DNA from: PMG-095 sp049324695
GTDB lineage: Bacteria > Myxococcota_A > Polyangia > Polyangiales > Polyangiaceae
Reading direction: 5' to 3'
Assembly: GCA_049324695.1 (NCBI GenBank)
Contig: JBMOMJ010000011.1
Location: 124,001 to 188,000, forward strand
Length of the DNA stretch: 64,000 nucleotides
Both the position numbers and the translations under genes were made by a program. Numbering within the stretch: the stretch's first letter is position 1; each line of letters starts with the position of its first letter. The notes below the pieces were generated by a model, which did no database searches, had not been told where the DNA came from, and saw only the letters and a program-made list of their open reading frames with translations. Positions 35,079 through 43,362 of this stretch are shown piece by piece.

Positions 35079-35299
35079 TCACGTGCCGCACGCCGATTCA
35101 CTCGTCCCGTGTGGGTCGGCAGAATCGCGAACTGCTAGTGACTGCGCGAACTGTTCCAGCAAGCGTTTCTGCCGGGCGTTGAGGCGGACACTGAGACGAA
35201 CCGAAAGAATCTGGGCGAGCGCGTCGCGACCGGTCTTCGCGTGACCCTCGGCTAACAAGAGCGCCGCCGCCAGCGGATTGCTTACTGCTTCAAACCTGA
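35079..35299 (-). pseudogene. Unidentified coding-like remnant
   Basis: A minus-strand frame of about 70 codons ending at 35079 reads SNPLAAALLLAEGH, then DALAQILSVRLSVRLNARQKR. It looks like the C-terminus of a protein but lacks a start codon upstream, and its 5' end overlaps the nucleotidyltransferase remnant in another frame. It may be the tail of an Rpn/DUF4351-like protein, which is a guess. Confidence 0.3.
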
Positions 35300-35681
35300 A
35301 CTAGACCCGCCTCTTCCTTCGCGGTGGTCCATTGGTTCTCGAGGCCCAATGAGATGACCCAACGCTCGATGTATCGGTAATCCAAGGCGTCGCTCTTCGT
35401 CTTCAGAATTCCTGCAACATCCCGAATTTGTCGCTCGGACTCCCCGAGTTTCGCCCACTCGAGCTTCGATACGATGACGTCCTCCGCAGATGCGACGAAC
35501 AATCTCGTCCCAAGCAGGTCAGCTTGTTGACGACGTTCAAACTCTTCGACGCTGAAACTTCGGGACTTACGCAGGATGAAGTCGATCTTCCAACCGCTGT
35601 CCGCGGCGCGCCGTGGAATGCACTTGCGAATGAGCCGGTCAGCATGTACGGAACGCCGGCTGATTCGAGCGCGTGCAGCAC
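35290..35681 (-). pseudogene. Nucleotidyltransferase (DUF6036/AbiEii-like), internally deleted and frameshifted
   Basis: From GTG 35681 one frame reads LHALESAGVPYMLTGSFASA then FHGAPRTA, the start of a nucleotidyltransferase fold (the G-S motif). It then abruptly loses sense. A second frame, beginning near 35605, reads GWKIDFILRKSRSFS, AEDVIVSKLEWAKLGESERQ and IRDVAGILKTKSDALDYRYI, the C-terminal half of the same family. The expected middle part with the catalytic Asp residues (about 40 codons) is missing, so the gene was inactivated by a deletion that also changed frame. It sits 16 nt after its usual small partner gene. Confidence 0.75.
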
Positions 35682-35697
35682 TCATCGCACGATTGCC

Positions 35698-35910
35698 TCA
35701 GCGCTGTCGTCGGACACCATAAAGCTCCCAGATGAGTTGCTCACGCACGGCGCCTTCATCCAGGTGTGGCATGCGAGCCCGAATGCGAGCGCGTACGATC
35801 TCTCGAATCGAATCGCTCATCTGACACGCGATCAGAACCTTACGCGATCCACTCAGCCGACGATGAACAGCGGCTAGTACCTCAGCTGCTTCGGCGGTGG
35901 TGTCCTGCAT
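35698..35910 (-). CDS. Small partner of the nucleotidyltransferase
   Basis: 70 residues from ATG 35910 (MQDTTAEAAEVLAAV). The sequence SDSIREIVRARIRARMPHLD then REQLIWELYGVR is all-helical and matches the type of short protein commonly encoded directly before DUF6036-like nucleotidyltransferases. It seems intact although its partner is broken. Its function is unproven; a toxin-antitoxin-like pair is inferred from gene order. The right direct repeat lies 29 bp upstream of the start. Confidence 0.55.
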   Translation of the reverse strand: MQDTTAEAAEVLAAVHRRLSGSRKVLIACQMSDSIREIVRARIRARMPHLDEGAVREQLIWELYGVRRQR

Positions 35911-35938
35911 CTCGAAACTGATACCACGAACCACGCGG

Positions 35939-35965
35939 CACGAAGCAAGCGAAGTCGATTGAGGC
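35939..35965 (+). repeat. Direct repeat, right copy
   Basis: Second copy of the nasA 3'-end sequence (CACGAAGCAAG then CGAAGTCGATTGAGGC). Together with 35048-35075 it brackets the broken nucleotidyltransferase and its partner, as a target duplication, att-like pair or recombination scar would. Confidence 0.85.
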
Positions 35966-36039
35966 GAGTGCATCCGCAACTCGCTCCCGGTCGTTCCCGA
36001 CTTGTCGAGAATTGACGACTCGACCTGTGCCTTGCCTCG

Positions 36040-36275
36040 CTCAAGTGACGCGACGGGTCACTTGGCCGAGCGCAAACTCTCGAGCCAGGTGGGCGTGTTT
36101 CCATGGCGAACGACGTGACCTGCGCGTGCAACCGCGACAAGCCGTGGAGGCGACCAACGTGGCGTCGAATCGCAGATACGAACACGGTCGAACGAGTCGA
36201 GCGCTGCAGCGCCGAACGCGCTGACCGGAAAGCTCCGCGTTTTGCCGCTTCAGGAGGGCCAGCGACCACGATCAT
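36040..36275 (-). pseudogene. Degraded zeta-toxin-like P-loop kinase
   Basis: The frame from ATG 36275 reads MIVVAGPPEAAKRGAF, where zeta-toxin relatives have AGPPGSGKS/T; the P-loop Gly-Lys-Ser/Thr is gone. A second frame reads FPVSAFGAAALDSFD, which fits the segment that should follow. Farther on, the first frame gives SFAMET, the usual FAVETT motif. The gene is therefore broken by at least two frame changes and stops making sense after about 36090. It begins 21 nt after the intact upstream partner. Confidence 0.65.
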
Positions 36276-36296
36276 GCGTGGGCGCGTAATCTCAGG

Positions 36297-36545
36297 TCAA
36301 CCCGTCTCGAGCGTAGTCTCCGATTCCGGAAGCATGTCCGATGGCAGATCGCGCGAGACGAGCTCGCCATCAACATCGATGATGCCAAGCTGTTCCAAGC
36401 GCGCGCGTTCTGCCGCAATGCGCGCGGCCGCCAGAGCCATCACGCGGCGATCCCATTCTTCTTCGTCCGCCGGCTTCTCGAGATCGAGATCGTCGAACGG
36501 AGCGCTCGGAATCAGTGAGCCGGGTTCGGGCGTGCGCGCGTTCAT
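36297..36545 (-). CDS. Small acidic protein, likely antitoxin/partner of the zeta-like gene
   Basis: 82 residues from ATG 36545 (MNARTPEPGSLIPSAP). The composition is acidic (DDLDLEKPADEEEWDRRV), followed by a helix ARIAAERARLEQLGIIDVDG and the ending LPSDMLPESETTLETG. This type of protein is recurrently found directly before zeta-toxin-family genes in myxobacteria. It appears intact while the toxin-like gene is not. No experimental function is known to me. Confidence 0.6.
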   Translation of the reverse strand: MNARTPEPGSLIPSAPFDDLDLEKPADEEEWDRRVMALAAARIAAERARLEQLGIIDVDGELVSRDLPSDMLPESETTLETG

Positions 36546-36690
36546 ATCGGAAGGATGCACCACCTGGCGCGGATCGGCCAAGGGCCAGCGATGGAGCTCG
36601 ACATGCCCTGCGGCGCAGCACCCAAAGGCCGGGGTTTGCGAAAGGAGGGCTCTGGTCCACGATCGAGCGTCGAGGAGCTGGATTTCGCAC

Positions 36691-37689
36691 TCAGCGACGC
36701 TGCTTGCGAAACGCAGCGGGGGATTCTCCCGTCGTTCGCTTGAATGCGCGGACGAGTGCGGCTTCGGAGCCGTAGCCGACGCGTTCGGCGATGGCCGCGA
36801 GTGATAACTCGGTTGCGACGAGGAGATGGGCGGCTCGCTGCAGGCGCCAGCGGGTGAGGTATTGTCCGGGTGGATCGCCGACCAGTTCGGTGAAGCGCTC
36901 GTAAAATGCCGAGCGCGACATGGCGGCGCGCTTGGCGAGGTCTTCCACGGACCAGTCGGCGTTCGGTTGGGCATGAATTGCCTCGAGCGCGCGTCGGATG
37001 GCGTCGTCCTGCAAGGCTGCCAACCAGCCGAGCTGTCCTTGCGCCAGTTCGCTCGCATGCTGGCGTACGATTTCGACGAACAGGAGCTCGGTCAATCGCC
37101 TGGTTACGGACTGCGCGCCGGGCGCCGGACGTTCCAGCTCGGCGCCGAGAAACTCGAGGCTCGAGCGCAACAGGCGAGCTTGCGCCTCGTCGCGCGGGCG
37201 CACCAGGAGCAGGGCAGGCAACGCCTCGAATAGCGGATTGAAGAGTGCTTGATCGCAGCTCAGAAAGCCGCAGATGATTTGCGTCTGTTCACCACCGCCG
37301 CCGGTCGTGAGCAGCGGCGGCTCATCCCAGGGAGGTGGCGAGGGAAAGAGACTTGCGATGCCTTCGGTAGCACGCGCTTGCCCGCAGCCCATGACGTGTT
37401 CATCGCCATACGGAAACACGATCACGTCCCCGCTCTCGAGCTCCCTGCGATCACCGTTGACTTCAAGCCAGCAGCGACCACGGGCGAGGAAATGAAATAG
37501 GACTAAGCGGCGTGTGGGGACTAAGCGGCGTGTGGGAGCGTGCTCCGACTGTGCTCCGGACGGTTGCAGAAAAGCCCGCAGACGCTCCGCGCTTTCCGAG
37601 CGCACGGTCCACGGCGCCGAGAAGGCCGCGCGAAAAAACACCGCCCCGTTCAGACGAATCGTTTCCAGCAGGTCAGAGAGCACATCCAT
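36691..37689 (-). CDS. AraC-family regulator with cupin sensor domain
   Basis: 332 residues from ATG 37689 (MDVLSDLLETIRLNG); an upstream ATG at 37749 would add 20 residues. The N-terminal cupin-6 type domain at about 10-190 includes FHFLARGRCWLEVNGDR and LESGDVIVFPYGDEHVMG. A C-terminal double helix-turn-helix (WSVEDLAKRAAMSRSAFYER, LSLAAIAERVGYGSEAALVR, AFKRTTGESPAAFRK) is complete. It is divergent from the YeeE/YedE pair 139 bp away and may control it. An 18-bp tandem duplication lies inside the gene (37500-37535). Confidence 0.9.
   Translation of the reverse strand: MDVLSDLLETIRLNGAVFFRAAFSAPWTVRSESAERLRAFLQPSGAQSEHAPTRRLVPTRRLVLFHFLARGRCWLEVNGDRRELESGDVIVFPYGDEHVMGCGQARATEGIASLFPSPPPWDEPPLLTTGGGGEQTQIICGFLSCDQALFNPLFEALPALLLVRPRDEAQARLLRSSLEFLGAELERPAPGAQSVTRRLTELLFVEIVRQHASELAQGQLGWLAALQDDAIRRALEAIHAQPNADWSVEDLAKRAAMSRSAFYERFTELVGDPPGQYLTRWRLQRAAHLLVATELSLAAIAERVGYGSEAALVRAFKRTTGESPAAFRKQRR
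37500..37535. repeat. 18-bp tandem duplication inside the AraC-type gene
   Basis: Two identical units GGACTAAGCGGCGTGTGG (37500-37517, 37518-37535) add the repeated residues PTRRLVPTRRLV without breaking the frame. Confidence 0.95.
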
Positions 37690-37828
37690 GACTATCGAGC
37701 CGGCGAGGAAGTATTCCGCGTGTTTGCGGCTATGGACGTGAATGGACATTGGGTCAAGCGCGGCGGACAGCCGGTGCTGGTTTCAGCGCACCCGTCGACC
37801 AAGGATCGAGCGTGACGGGAGGACCGAC

Positions 37829-38281
37829 GTGTTCATTTCATCACTGATAGCCGTGTTCGCTGGACCAACGATCCCAACGCTTGCCGCAGGTGCTCTATTC
37901 GGACTCGGCGCAGGCCTGCTTCTGGTTGGCGGTGGGCGCATCGCCGGGATCAGCGGCATTCTGGCGGGCGCGCTCAGAGGCAGACGCGGCGACATAGCCT
38001 GGCGCGTGTCGTTCGTTTTTGGGCTCCTCCTTGGGGGCCAACTTGCGTTTCGAATCGTGCCTCACGCGATTGCCGTGCAGTCGCCGCGTGCGCTGCCCTG
38101 GGTTGCGTTCTCCGGTGTGTGCATCGGTCTTGGAGCACGTCTCGCCAACGGTTGCACGAGCGGGCACGGTATTTGTGGCATCGGGCGGCTGTCACTGCGG
38201 TCGCTAATAGCGGTCGCGACGTTCACGCTGGCCGGCGCCACTGCGCGCCTCGTCTGGACCACATTCGGTGGCCTGTCATGA
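37829..38281 (+). CDS. YeeE/YedE-family membrane protein, first half
   Basis: 150 residues from GTG 37829 with GGGAGGA 4 nt upstream; a longer frame to 37742 lacks such a site. There are four hydrophobic segments, and the typical GLGAGLLLVGGGRIAGISGI and GLGARLANGCTSGHGICGIGRLS stretches hold the Cys that YeeE/YedE proteins use in thiosulphate-type sulphur transport. It overlaps the next gene by ATGA; the two half-proteins normally work together. Confidence 0.88.
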   Translation: MFISSLIAVFAGPTIPTLAAGALFGLGAGLLLVGGGRIAGISGILAGALRGRRGDIAWRVSFVFGLLLGGQLAFRIVPHAIAVQSPRALPWVAFSGVCIGLGARLANGCTSGHGICGIGRLSLRSLIAVATFTLAGATARLVWTTFGGLS

Positions 38282-38712
38282 AAGTCGCACATCTCATCGT
38301 GGCTTTGATTTCTGGCTTTTTGCTCGCGCTCGCCCTTGCGTTTGGAGATCTGACGCGACCGGAGGTCATCATCGGCTGGGTCGACTGGTTCGGAAGCTGG
38401 GACCCTCACATGCTTGTGTTCTTCGCGCCGGCAGCGCTCGTCTACTCGCTGTGCGTGCGGCTTTCCGTGTGGCGACAGAAGCGTTTCGGAGGTCCCACGC
38501 TGTGCTTGCCCACCACACGCAAGATCGACGCCCGACTAGTGATCGGCTCGAGCATCTTCGGCATTGGTTGGGGGATCGGCGGCGCGTGTCCAGGCCCTGC
38601 GCTCACGTCTTTGGGGGCAGGCGCACCGTGGGCGCTGATCTTCGTCTTAGCGATGGGCCTCGGCTTGAGCTTGGGCGAGCCGGCAACGCCGACGAAATCA
38701 AGCGTAGCTTGA
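38278..38712 (+). CDS. YeeE/YedE-family membrane protein, second half (DUF6691)
   Basis: 144 residues with four membrane segments. The conserved SSIFGIGWGIGGACPGPALTS-type motif near 95-115 includes the functional Cys. It is coupled to the first half by a 4-nt overlap. The 3' end overlaps the convergent HAD phosphatase gene by 15 bp. No persulphide dioxygenase or rhodanese gene, often found beside such pairs, is visible here. Confidence 0.88.
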   Translation: MKVAHLIVALISGFLLALALAFGDLTRPEVIIGWVDWFGSWDPHMLVFFAPAALVYSLCVRLSVWRQKRFGGPTLCLPTTRKIDARLVIGSSIFGIGWGIGGACPGPALTSLGAGAPWALIFVLAMGLGLSLGEPATPTKSSVA

Positions 38713-39579
38713 AAACCGCTCGATCAACCAGCGAATTACCCCATCCTGATGGTTGGCCTCAACGACGTGATCAGCGAGGGCGAGCAATTCGGGCACTGCG
38801 TTTCGCACCGCGATCCGAAAATCGGCGTGCTGAAACATATCCAAATCGTTCTCTGCATCTCCAAACACCACGAGTCGTGCGTGTTCGAGGCCGAGCGCCC
38901 TCCTCAGCGTCAGAATTCCCTGAGCCTTCGTCGCGCTACGGTTCAGAACGGAGAGCTCCCAGTAACCTTGGGTGTACGTGTTGGAACCCAGGCGTATTTG
39001 AACGCGCGACCCGAGCGCCGCTCGCAGAGAGTTGGCGAGCCTCTGAACAGTCTCCACGCTGGCGAGCGTCGTGATGCTCAGAACGCCTGTCGCTGCGCAA
39101 GTCGTAAGGTCTTGTGTTTCGGCGAGCCGTGGATCATTGGCGGCTCGCTTCTCGTCGATGAACCAGCGCGCGCCATCGTTCGTCAGCAGGTTGAAGAACA
39201 CGCGGTCGCCTTCTGGAAGTGCGCACGCGACGATGGGATCTGCAGCAAAAGCCTCGAATTCGCGCAGCACGATCAACGCCACTTCGGGCTCGAGTGTATG
39301 CGTCACGAGGCGCTGGCCGGTCGCGAGATCGGTTACGCAAGCGCCGTTTTGCTCGATGATGGGAATGTGAAGGACCAAGTCGCCGAAGATGCTCCTCACC
39401 GCTTGAGCGCTGCGCGCTGTGGCTACCGTAAAGCGAACCCGCTCGGCCAGAAGGCGCACCAAGTGGCTTCTCGCAAACTCGGACAGGCGAGCGCCATCGT
39501 TGAGCAGGGTTCCATCCAGGTCCGAAATGTAGATCTCGTCGCGGTCGCCCACACACGTGCCTTCAGGCGAGAGTTTCAT
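38698..39579 (-). CDS. HAD-superfamily (Cof/IIB-type) phosphatase
   Basis: 293 residues. HAD motif I is YISDLDGTLLNDGARLS (nucleophile Asp in DLDGT). Motif II Thr is in FTVATARSAQAVRS, and motif IV is FGDAENDLDMFQHADFRIAV. The cap between them is of the IIB kind (EQNGACVTDLATG). Such enzymes dephosphorylate sugar phosphates, flavin or nucleotide-like substrates, and the substrate here is unknown. It converges on and slightly overlaps the YeeE/YedE gene. Confidence 0.9.
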   Translation of the reverse strand: MKLSPEGTCVGDRDEIYISDLDGTLLNDGARLSEFARSHLVRLLAERVRFTVATARSAQAVRSIFGDLVLHIPIIEQNGACVTDLATGQRLVTHTLEPEVALIVLREFEAFAADPIVACALPEGDRVFFNLLTNDGARWFIDEKRAANDPRLAETQDLTTCAATGVLSITTLASVETVQRLANSLRAALGSRVQIRLGSNTYTQGYWELSVLNRSATKAQGILTLRRALGLEHARLVVFGDAENDLDMFQHADFRIAVRNAVPELLALADHVVEANHQDGVIRWLIERFSSYA

Positions 39580-39596
39580 TCGCTAGCTCGATAGCG

Positions 39597-40392
39597 TCAT
39601 TCGAGGTCAAGCGCCACCCATTGTACACTCGCCTCCGCATGGCTGGGATCGAGCCGTCGCACGTTCCGCTCGGAATCTTGGCGTGCGCCTTCGATGTGCA
39701 ACGAAGCGAACTGGAGCCGCACCGGGTCGACGACTCCGTCGCGAATGAATGCCTGCGTCTTGCGCGCGCAACGGCACGGGTTTGCTGGATCGACGAGACC
39801 GCAGCGCCCCGCAAGAAACTCCCCAAGATCCGCACGGCTGCGCGCCAAGCGTTGCCGGAAATTGTCGCGCGTGATGCCGAGAATTTCAGCGGCAATGACG
39901 TCGTGCAGCTCCAATACTTGCCCGAGCACGAAGCTGACACGCTGAACGCGATCGAGGCAAAGCAACATGCCGAGAGAGCAAGCGAACCGCGCTTCCTGCA
40001 CGAGCATGTGCTGTTCTTGCGGAGCCATGTCTCCGAGCGCGGCATCCTCGGCCCGTTCGAGGTAGTCGGCGTAGCAATCGAAACCATGCACGGCGTTTTC
40101 GGCTAAGCTCCGGCGGCGATCGAGCACGTGATTGACCCGCAATCCGCTGGACCCAAGTGCGAAAGCTCGCTGCGCCACGGAATGAAGCCAGCGCCGTCGT
40201 TACTTTCAGCAAGATCTCTTGTGTTGCGTCCTCGGCATCGGCACGTACCTGCAACATGTACAGCGCCAAATTGAAGATCCACGGCTGACAGCGGCGTAAT
40301 AGGAGCTCCAGCGCGGCGATGTCACCCGCTGTCGCCCTTCGCACTAAGTCGAGATCCGCCTCAGCGGAAGAGGAATCCATGTATGTTGCCAT
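39597..40392 (-). pseudogene. ECF-like sigma factor split by a single-base frameshift
   Basis: From ATG 40392 the first frame encodes region 2 (MDSSSAEADLDLVRRATAGD, YMLQVRADAEDATQEILLKV). Just past FRTWVQRIA it changes frame. Dropping one C from the CCC at 40136-40138 joins it to WVQRIAVNHVLDRRRS and a region 4 (MLLCLDRVQRVSFVLGQVLE, AAEILGITRDNFRQRLARSR) with a Cys-rich tail, CGLVDPANPCRCARK, giving 264 residues. The indel is in a short homopolymer, so sequencing error is as likely as mutation. I found no anti-sigma gene beside it. Confidence 0.75.
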
Positions 40393-40469
40393 CGCAAATA
40401 CTAGACGGGCGCGACAAGCCGCGTGTGACGCTTCCGGACGCGATTTTGCGACACCTCGTCTTGACGATT

Positions 40470-41582
40470 TCACACTGGACGACGCGAGGTTCGAGTGGCG
40501 CCAGAACGGCCGCGAACTCGCTGCTCCACCAGCCCTCGCGCACCGCGCCAATGAGCGACGAGCAGTAGCGCAACGACGGCGCGCCAAGATTGCGGTGCGG
40601 CGCCACGCAGGGGAGCGCCGCGCAACGCGCAACCGCCGTGAACGGTGGGCGCGGAGTTCGGGTCGGAACCTTTATTGGAGGCGCTCAGCCGATACACCTC
40701 GGGATCGCCGGAGAAAATCGCGGGCACGTCCGAGTACGACTCGCAATCTGCGTCGCAGTTCTGGTACTCCGAGGGCTCACAGATCGAGTCACCGCAGCGC
40801 TGCGCCGGGCAATCGGGTTCGCAGCGCCCCCGCTCGTCCGCGCTGCAGACTCCGTCGCCGCAGACCACCGCCTGCGTGCAGAGCGGACTCGGCCAACCAC
40901 GTTCGCAAAGCGTACGGATCGCCGCCCGTGCGGATTGGTGCTGCTCTCTCGACGCGCTCACGACCGCGGCGCGGCTGCAACCATCACGCACCTCCCAGTC
41001 GCTCGCGCCGCTAACCTGTAGACCAACGAGCTTTCGCTCTGCGTCGTAGCTGCCACTACCCGAGCCGCCGCCAAAGCTATCGCTCTCCGCAATGAATGAA
41101 GCGCCGCTCACCGAGAGCACACTCGCAGCGAGCTGCACTTTGAGGGGCAGCCCCGCGCCGTTGCTCGCGAACGTCAACAGTTCCCCTGGTTGCACGTCCT
41201 GATCGCTCAGCATGGCAGGCATCTGGCCGGCGGAAGTCTGACGATCGAGCTGGATTACGCCGATGTCTAGGCCGAGATCTATGAGCGTGCCAGAGCAAAA
41301 TGCCGAGCTCGGCTGTTCGGCAAAACGCTCGCCTTCACAAAGATGCCTAGCCTCGCCGAGGGTTATTGCTCTCAGGTTTGGCGCTTCTGCAGTTGAAGAT
41401 TGTGTGCGCTGTTCTCGACGACGGCGTGCAACGTGTTCGACGACAGACGCTTGAGTGCGGCCTGCATCTCGTATCGCAAGGCCAAATCGGCTGCTGGCCT
41501 GCCAGCCGTCAGAATGATCAATGGATTGCTCCCGAGCGACGCCGGTGAGGCACGAAATCACTACTGCAAGGGCTCGGCGCAC
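40470..41582 (-). pseudogene. Trypsin-like (S1) peptidase missing the catalytic-His region
   Basis: A 370-codon open frame with an N-terminal signal-like segment (MRRALAVVISCLTGVAR). The S1 features FAEQPSSAFCSGTLID, DIGVIQLDR (catalytic Asp) and GGGSGSGSYDAERKLVG (catalytic Ser) are present. In S1 peptidases of this type FCSGTLID is followed by LVLTAGHC; here it runs directly into LGLDIGV, so the His and about 60 residues are gone and activity is not expected. Cys-rich repeats follow (CGDGVC, CGDSICEPSEYQNCDADC), then a Gly-Gly-Cys and hydrophobic AVVALLLVAHW stretch that resembles a MYXO-CTERM sorting tail. Confidence 0.65.
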
Positions 41583-41712
41583 GTCAGACCATCCAACGGA
41601 TGGTGTGAATCATGGGCTTGTCTGCGAGCATCGAGCAACTGCTTGCATTTTGAAAGCAGTCACGTAAGATGCCGACTGGTTGCAGAATGCAATCAGTGGC
41701 AAGGAGAAACCC

Positions 41713-42132
41713 ATGGCTCTAGAGACGTACACGGGAAGTTGTCATTGCGGCGCAGTCCGCTTCGAAGCCGACCTAGATCTCGAGGAAGGCTCGAACCGCT
41801 GCAACTGTTCCTATTGCGCGAAGGTGCGCGCCTGGTTTGCGTTCGCGAAAGGGGCGAAGCGCTTTCGCTTACTCGACGGTTCGGGTGTGTCCGAATTTCG
41901 TTGGACACCGCCCGGTCACTCCGAGCCTCACCTGACATTTGCATTCTGCCGCACCTGTGGGGTTCGCATATTCGGCCGCGGCGAACTCGAATCGCTCGGC
42001 GGCACTTTTCACGCCGTTCACGTACCAACGCTCGATCTTACGCCGGAACAATTCGCAGCGATTCCCGTCCGATATCTGAATGGACGCGAAGGGCGCTACG
42101 ACCAGGCTATCGAGCATCCCGAAGCAATCTGA
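41713..42132 (+). CDS. GFA/CENP-V-family zinc protein
   Basis: 139 residues from ATG 41713, with GGAG about 9 nt upstream. GFA (glutathione-dependent formaldehyde-activating enzyme-like) proteins bind zinc through Cys motifs, all visible here: GSCHCGAVRFEAD, CNCSYC and FAFCRTCGVRIFG. Many members have no proven glutathione reaction, so I leave the reaction open. It is monocistronic between the S1 remnant and the convergent GNAT gene. Confidence 0.88.
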   Translation: MALETYTGSCHCGAVRFEADLDLEEGSNRCNCSYCAKVRAWFAFAKGAKRFRLLDGSGVSEFRWTPPGHSEPHLTFAFCRTCGVRIFGRGELESLGGTFHAVHVPTLDLTPEQFAAIPVRYLNGREGRYDQAIEHPEAI

Positions 42133-42174
42133 CGAACGCTCGGCCCCTGAGGGCGCGAATCGAACGAGGGAGAA

Positions 42175-43254
42175 CTAGCTCTCTTGCAAGCCTGCTCGCC
42201 AGGTCGCTGCGTCTAGGCGATAGAGCACATGGCGTCTCAGCGGGTGGCCCGGCGGCACTCTTGGATGATCGAAGTCTTCGTTCGGATCGCGATGCATGCC
42301 TAGCCGCTGCATGACGCGGCACGAGCGTTCGTTGCTCGTCGGGGTAAACGAGACGACCTGCTTCAGCTCGAGATGCACGAACGCGGTGTGCAAGGCCGCG
42401 CGAGCCGCCTCCTGAGCGTAGCCGCGTCCCCAATGTTCGGCAGCGAGACGCCAGGCGATCTCCACACACGGCGTAAAGTGGCTGTCAAAGCTCGGAACTG
42501 CCAGACCCGCGGCGCCGATGCAGCCGTCGTCATGCAACAACTCGATTGCCCACGGGCCGAAGCCTCGCGTTTCGAAGTGTTGCCGCACCGCGTCGATCAG
42601 TGCGTCGCTTTCGCTGCGCGTTAGCGTGCTCGGGAAATGCTGCATCACGCGTGCATCGGCGTTCAAGCGTGCGAACGAATCGCGATCGGACTCGCGGAAC
42701 GGCCGCAAAATAAGGCGCTGCGTGCGACGTTCGAGTGGGGGGCGACCGCGCGTCAACCGATACTGCAGCATGTGGCCAAAGGCACCGGGGACACTCCCTG
42801 TGCACTGAAAACCGAGGCACTCGAGCAGCTTGCTGGACGCAACATTGGGCTCGTCCACGCCCGCGACGATGTCGCCTTGGGCGCAGTGCTCCCGCGCAAA
42901 GTCGATGAGCGCGACGGCAGCTTCGCGCCCATAGCCACGTCCCGTATGCGAGGCGCGCAACGCGTACACGAGTTGAAGCGGTGAGTCGGGATCCGCGAAG
43001 CGCAGATAGCCTCCAAATCCGAACGGCTTCACATCGCCTCGCTCGTACAAGAGCCACATGCCGAGGCCGCTGCGCGCCTTCTCCTCCGACGTGCTCTCCA
43101 AGATTTGCGCGCACCACCCGAGCGACATGCTCTGCCCATCGAGCAGGAAGCGCCGGATGTGCTCGTCGCACACGAGCTCGTGAAATAGTTCCAGATTGTG
43201 TTCGGCAAGCTCGCGAAATACGAGGCGAGCTGCGTTAGGTTGTGCGATCTGCAT
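42175..43254 (-). CDS. Tandem GNAT acetyltransferase (two domains fused)
   Basis: 359 residues from ATG 43254 (MQIAQPNAARLVFREL). Two complete RimJ/RimL-type GNAT domains lie head to tail, at about 1-165 and 180-350. Acetyl-CoA-binding loops are seen in each (HTGRGYGREAAVALIDFARE and HWGRGYAQEAARAALHTAF), as is the following SKLLECLGFQ / SCRVMQRLGM segment. RimJ/L relatives acetylate N-terminal or antibiotic amines; the substrate is unknown. A symmetric TGTAC-gtcg-GTACA site lies 95 bp upstream. Confidence 0.88.
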   Translation of the reverse strand: MQIAQPNAARLVFRELAEHNLELFHELVCDEHIRRFLLDGQSMSLGWCAQILESTSEEKARSGLGMWLLYERGDVKPFGFGGYLRFADPDSPLQLVYALRASHTGRGYGREAAVALIDFAREHCAQGDIVAGVDEPNVASSKLLECLGFQCTGSVPGAFGHMLQYRLTRGRPPLERRTQRLILRPFRESDRDSFARLNADARVMQHFPSTLTRSESDALIDAVRQHFETRGFGPWAIELLHDDGCIGAAGLAVPSFDSHFTPCVEIAWRLAAEHWGRGYAQEAARAALHTAFVHLELKQVVSFTPTSNERSCRVMQRLGMHRDPNEDFDHPRVPPGHPLRRHVLYRLDAATWRAGLQES

Positions 43255-43348
43255 GCGCGTTTGTCTGGCGCTCGCCAGTCTGAGGCCACCAGCATCGGCC
43301 ATGATGCCCGGTGCGTGGCCGTCAAAGCTTGCCATTTGCCAGAAACAC

Positions 43349-43362
43349 TGTACGTCGGTACA
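43349..43362. promoter_or_regulatory. Inverted repeat upstream of the GNAT gene
   Basis: TGTAC-GTCG-GTACA, extendable on each side with one mismatch, has the size and symmetry of a dimeric repressor site. It is 95 bp upstream of the GNAT start. Confidence 0.35.
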
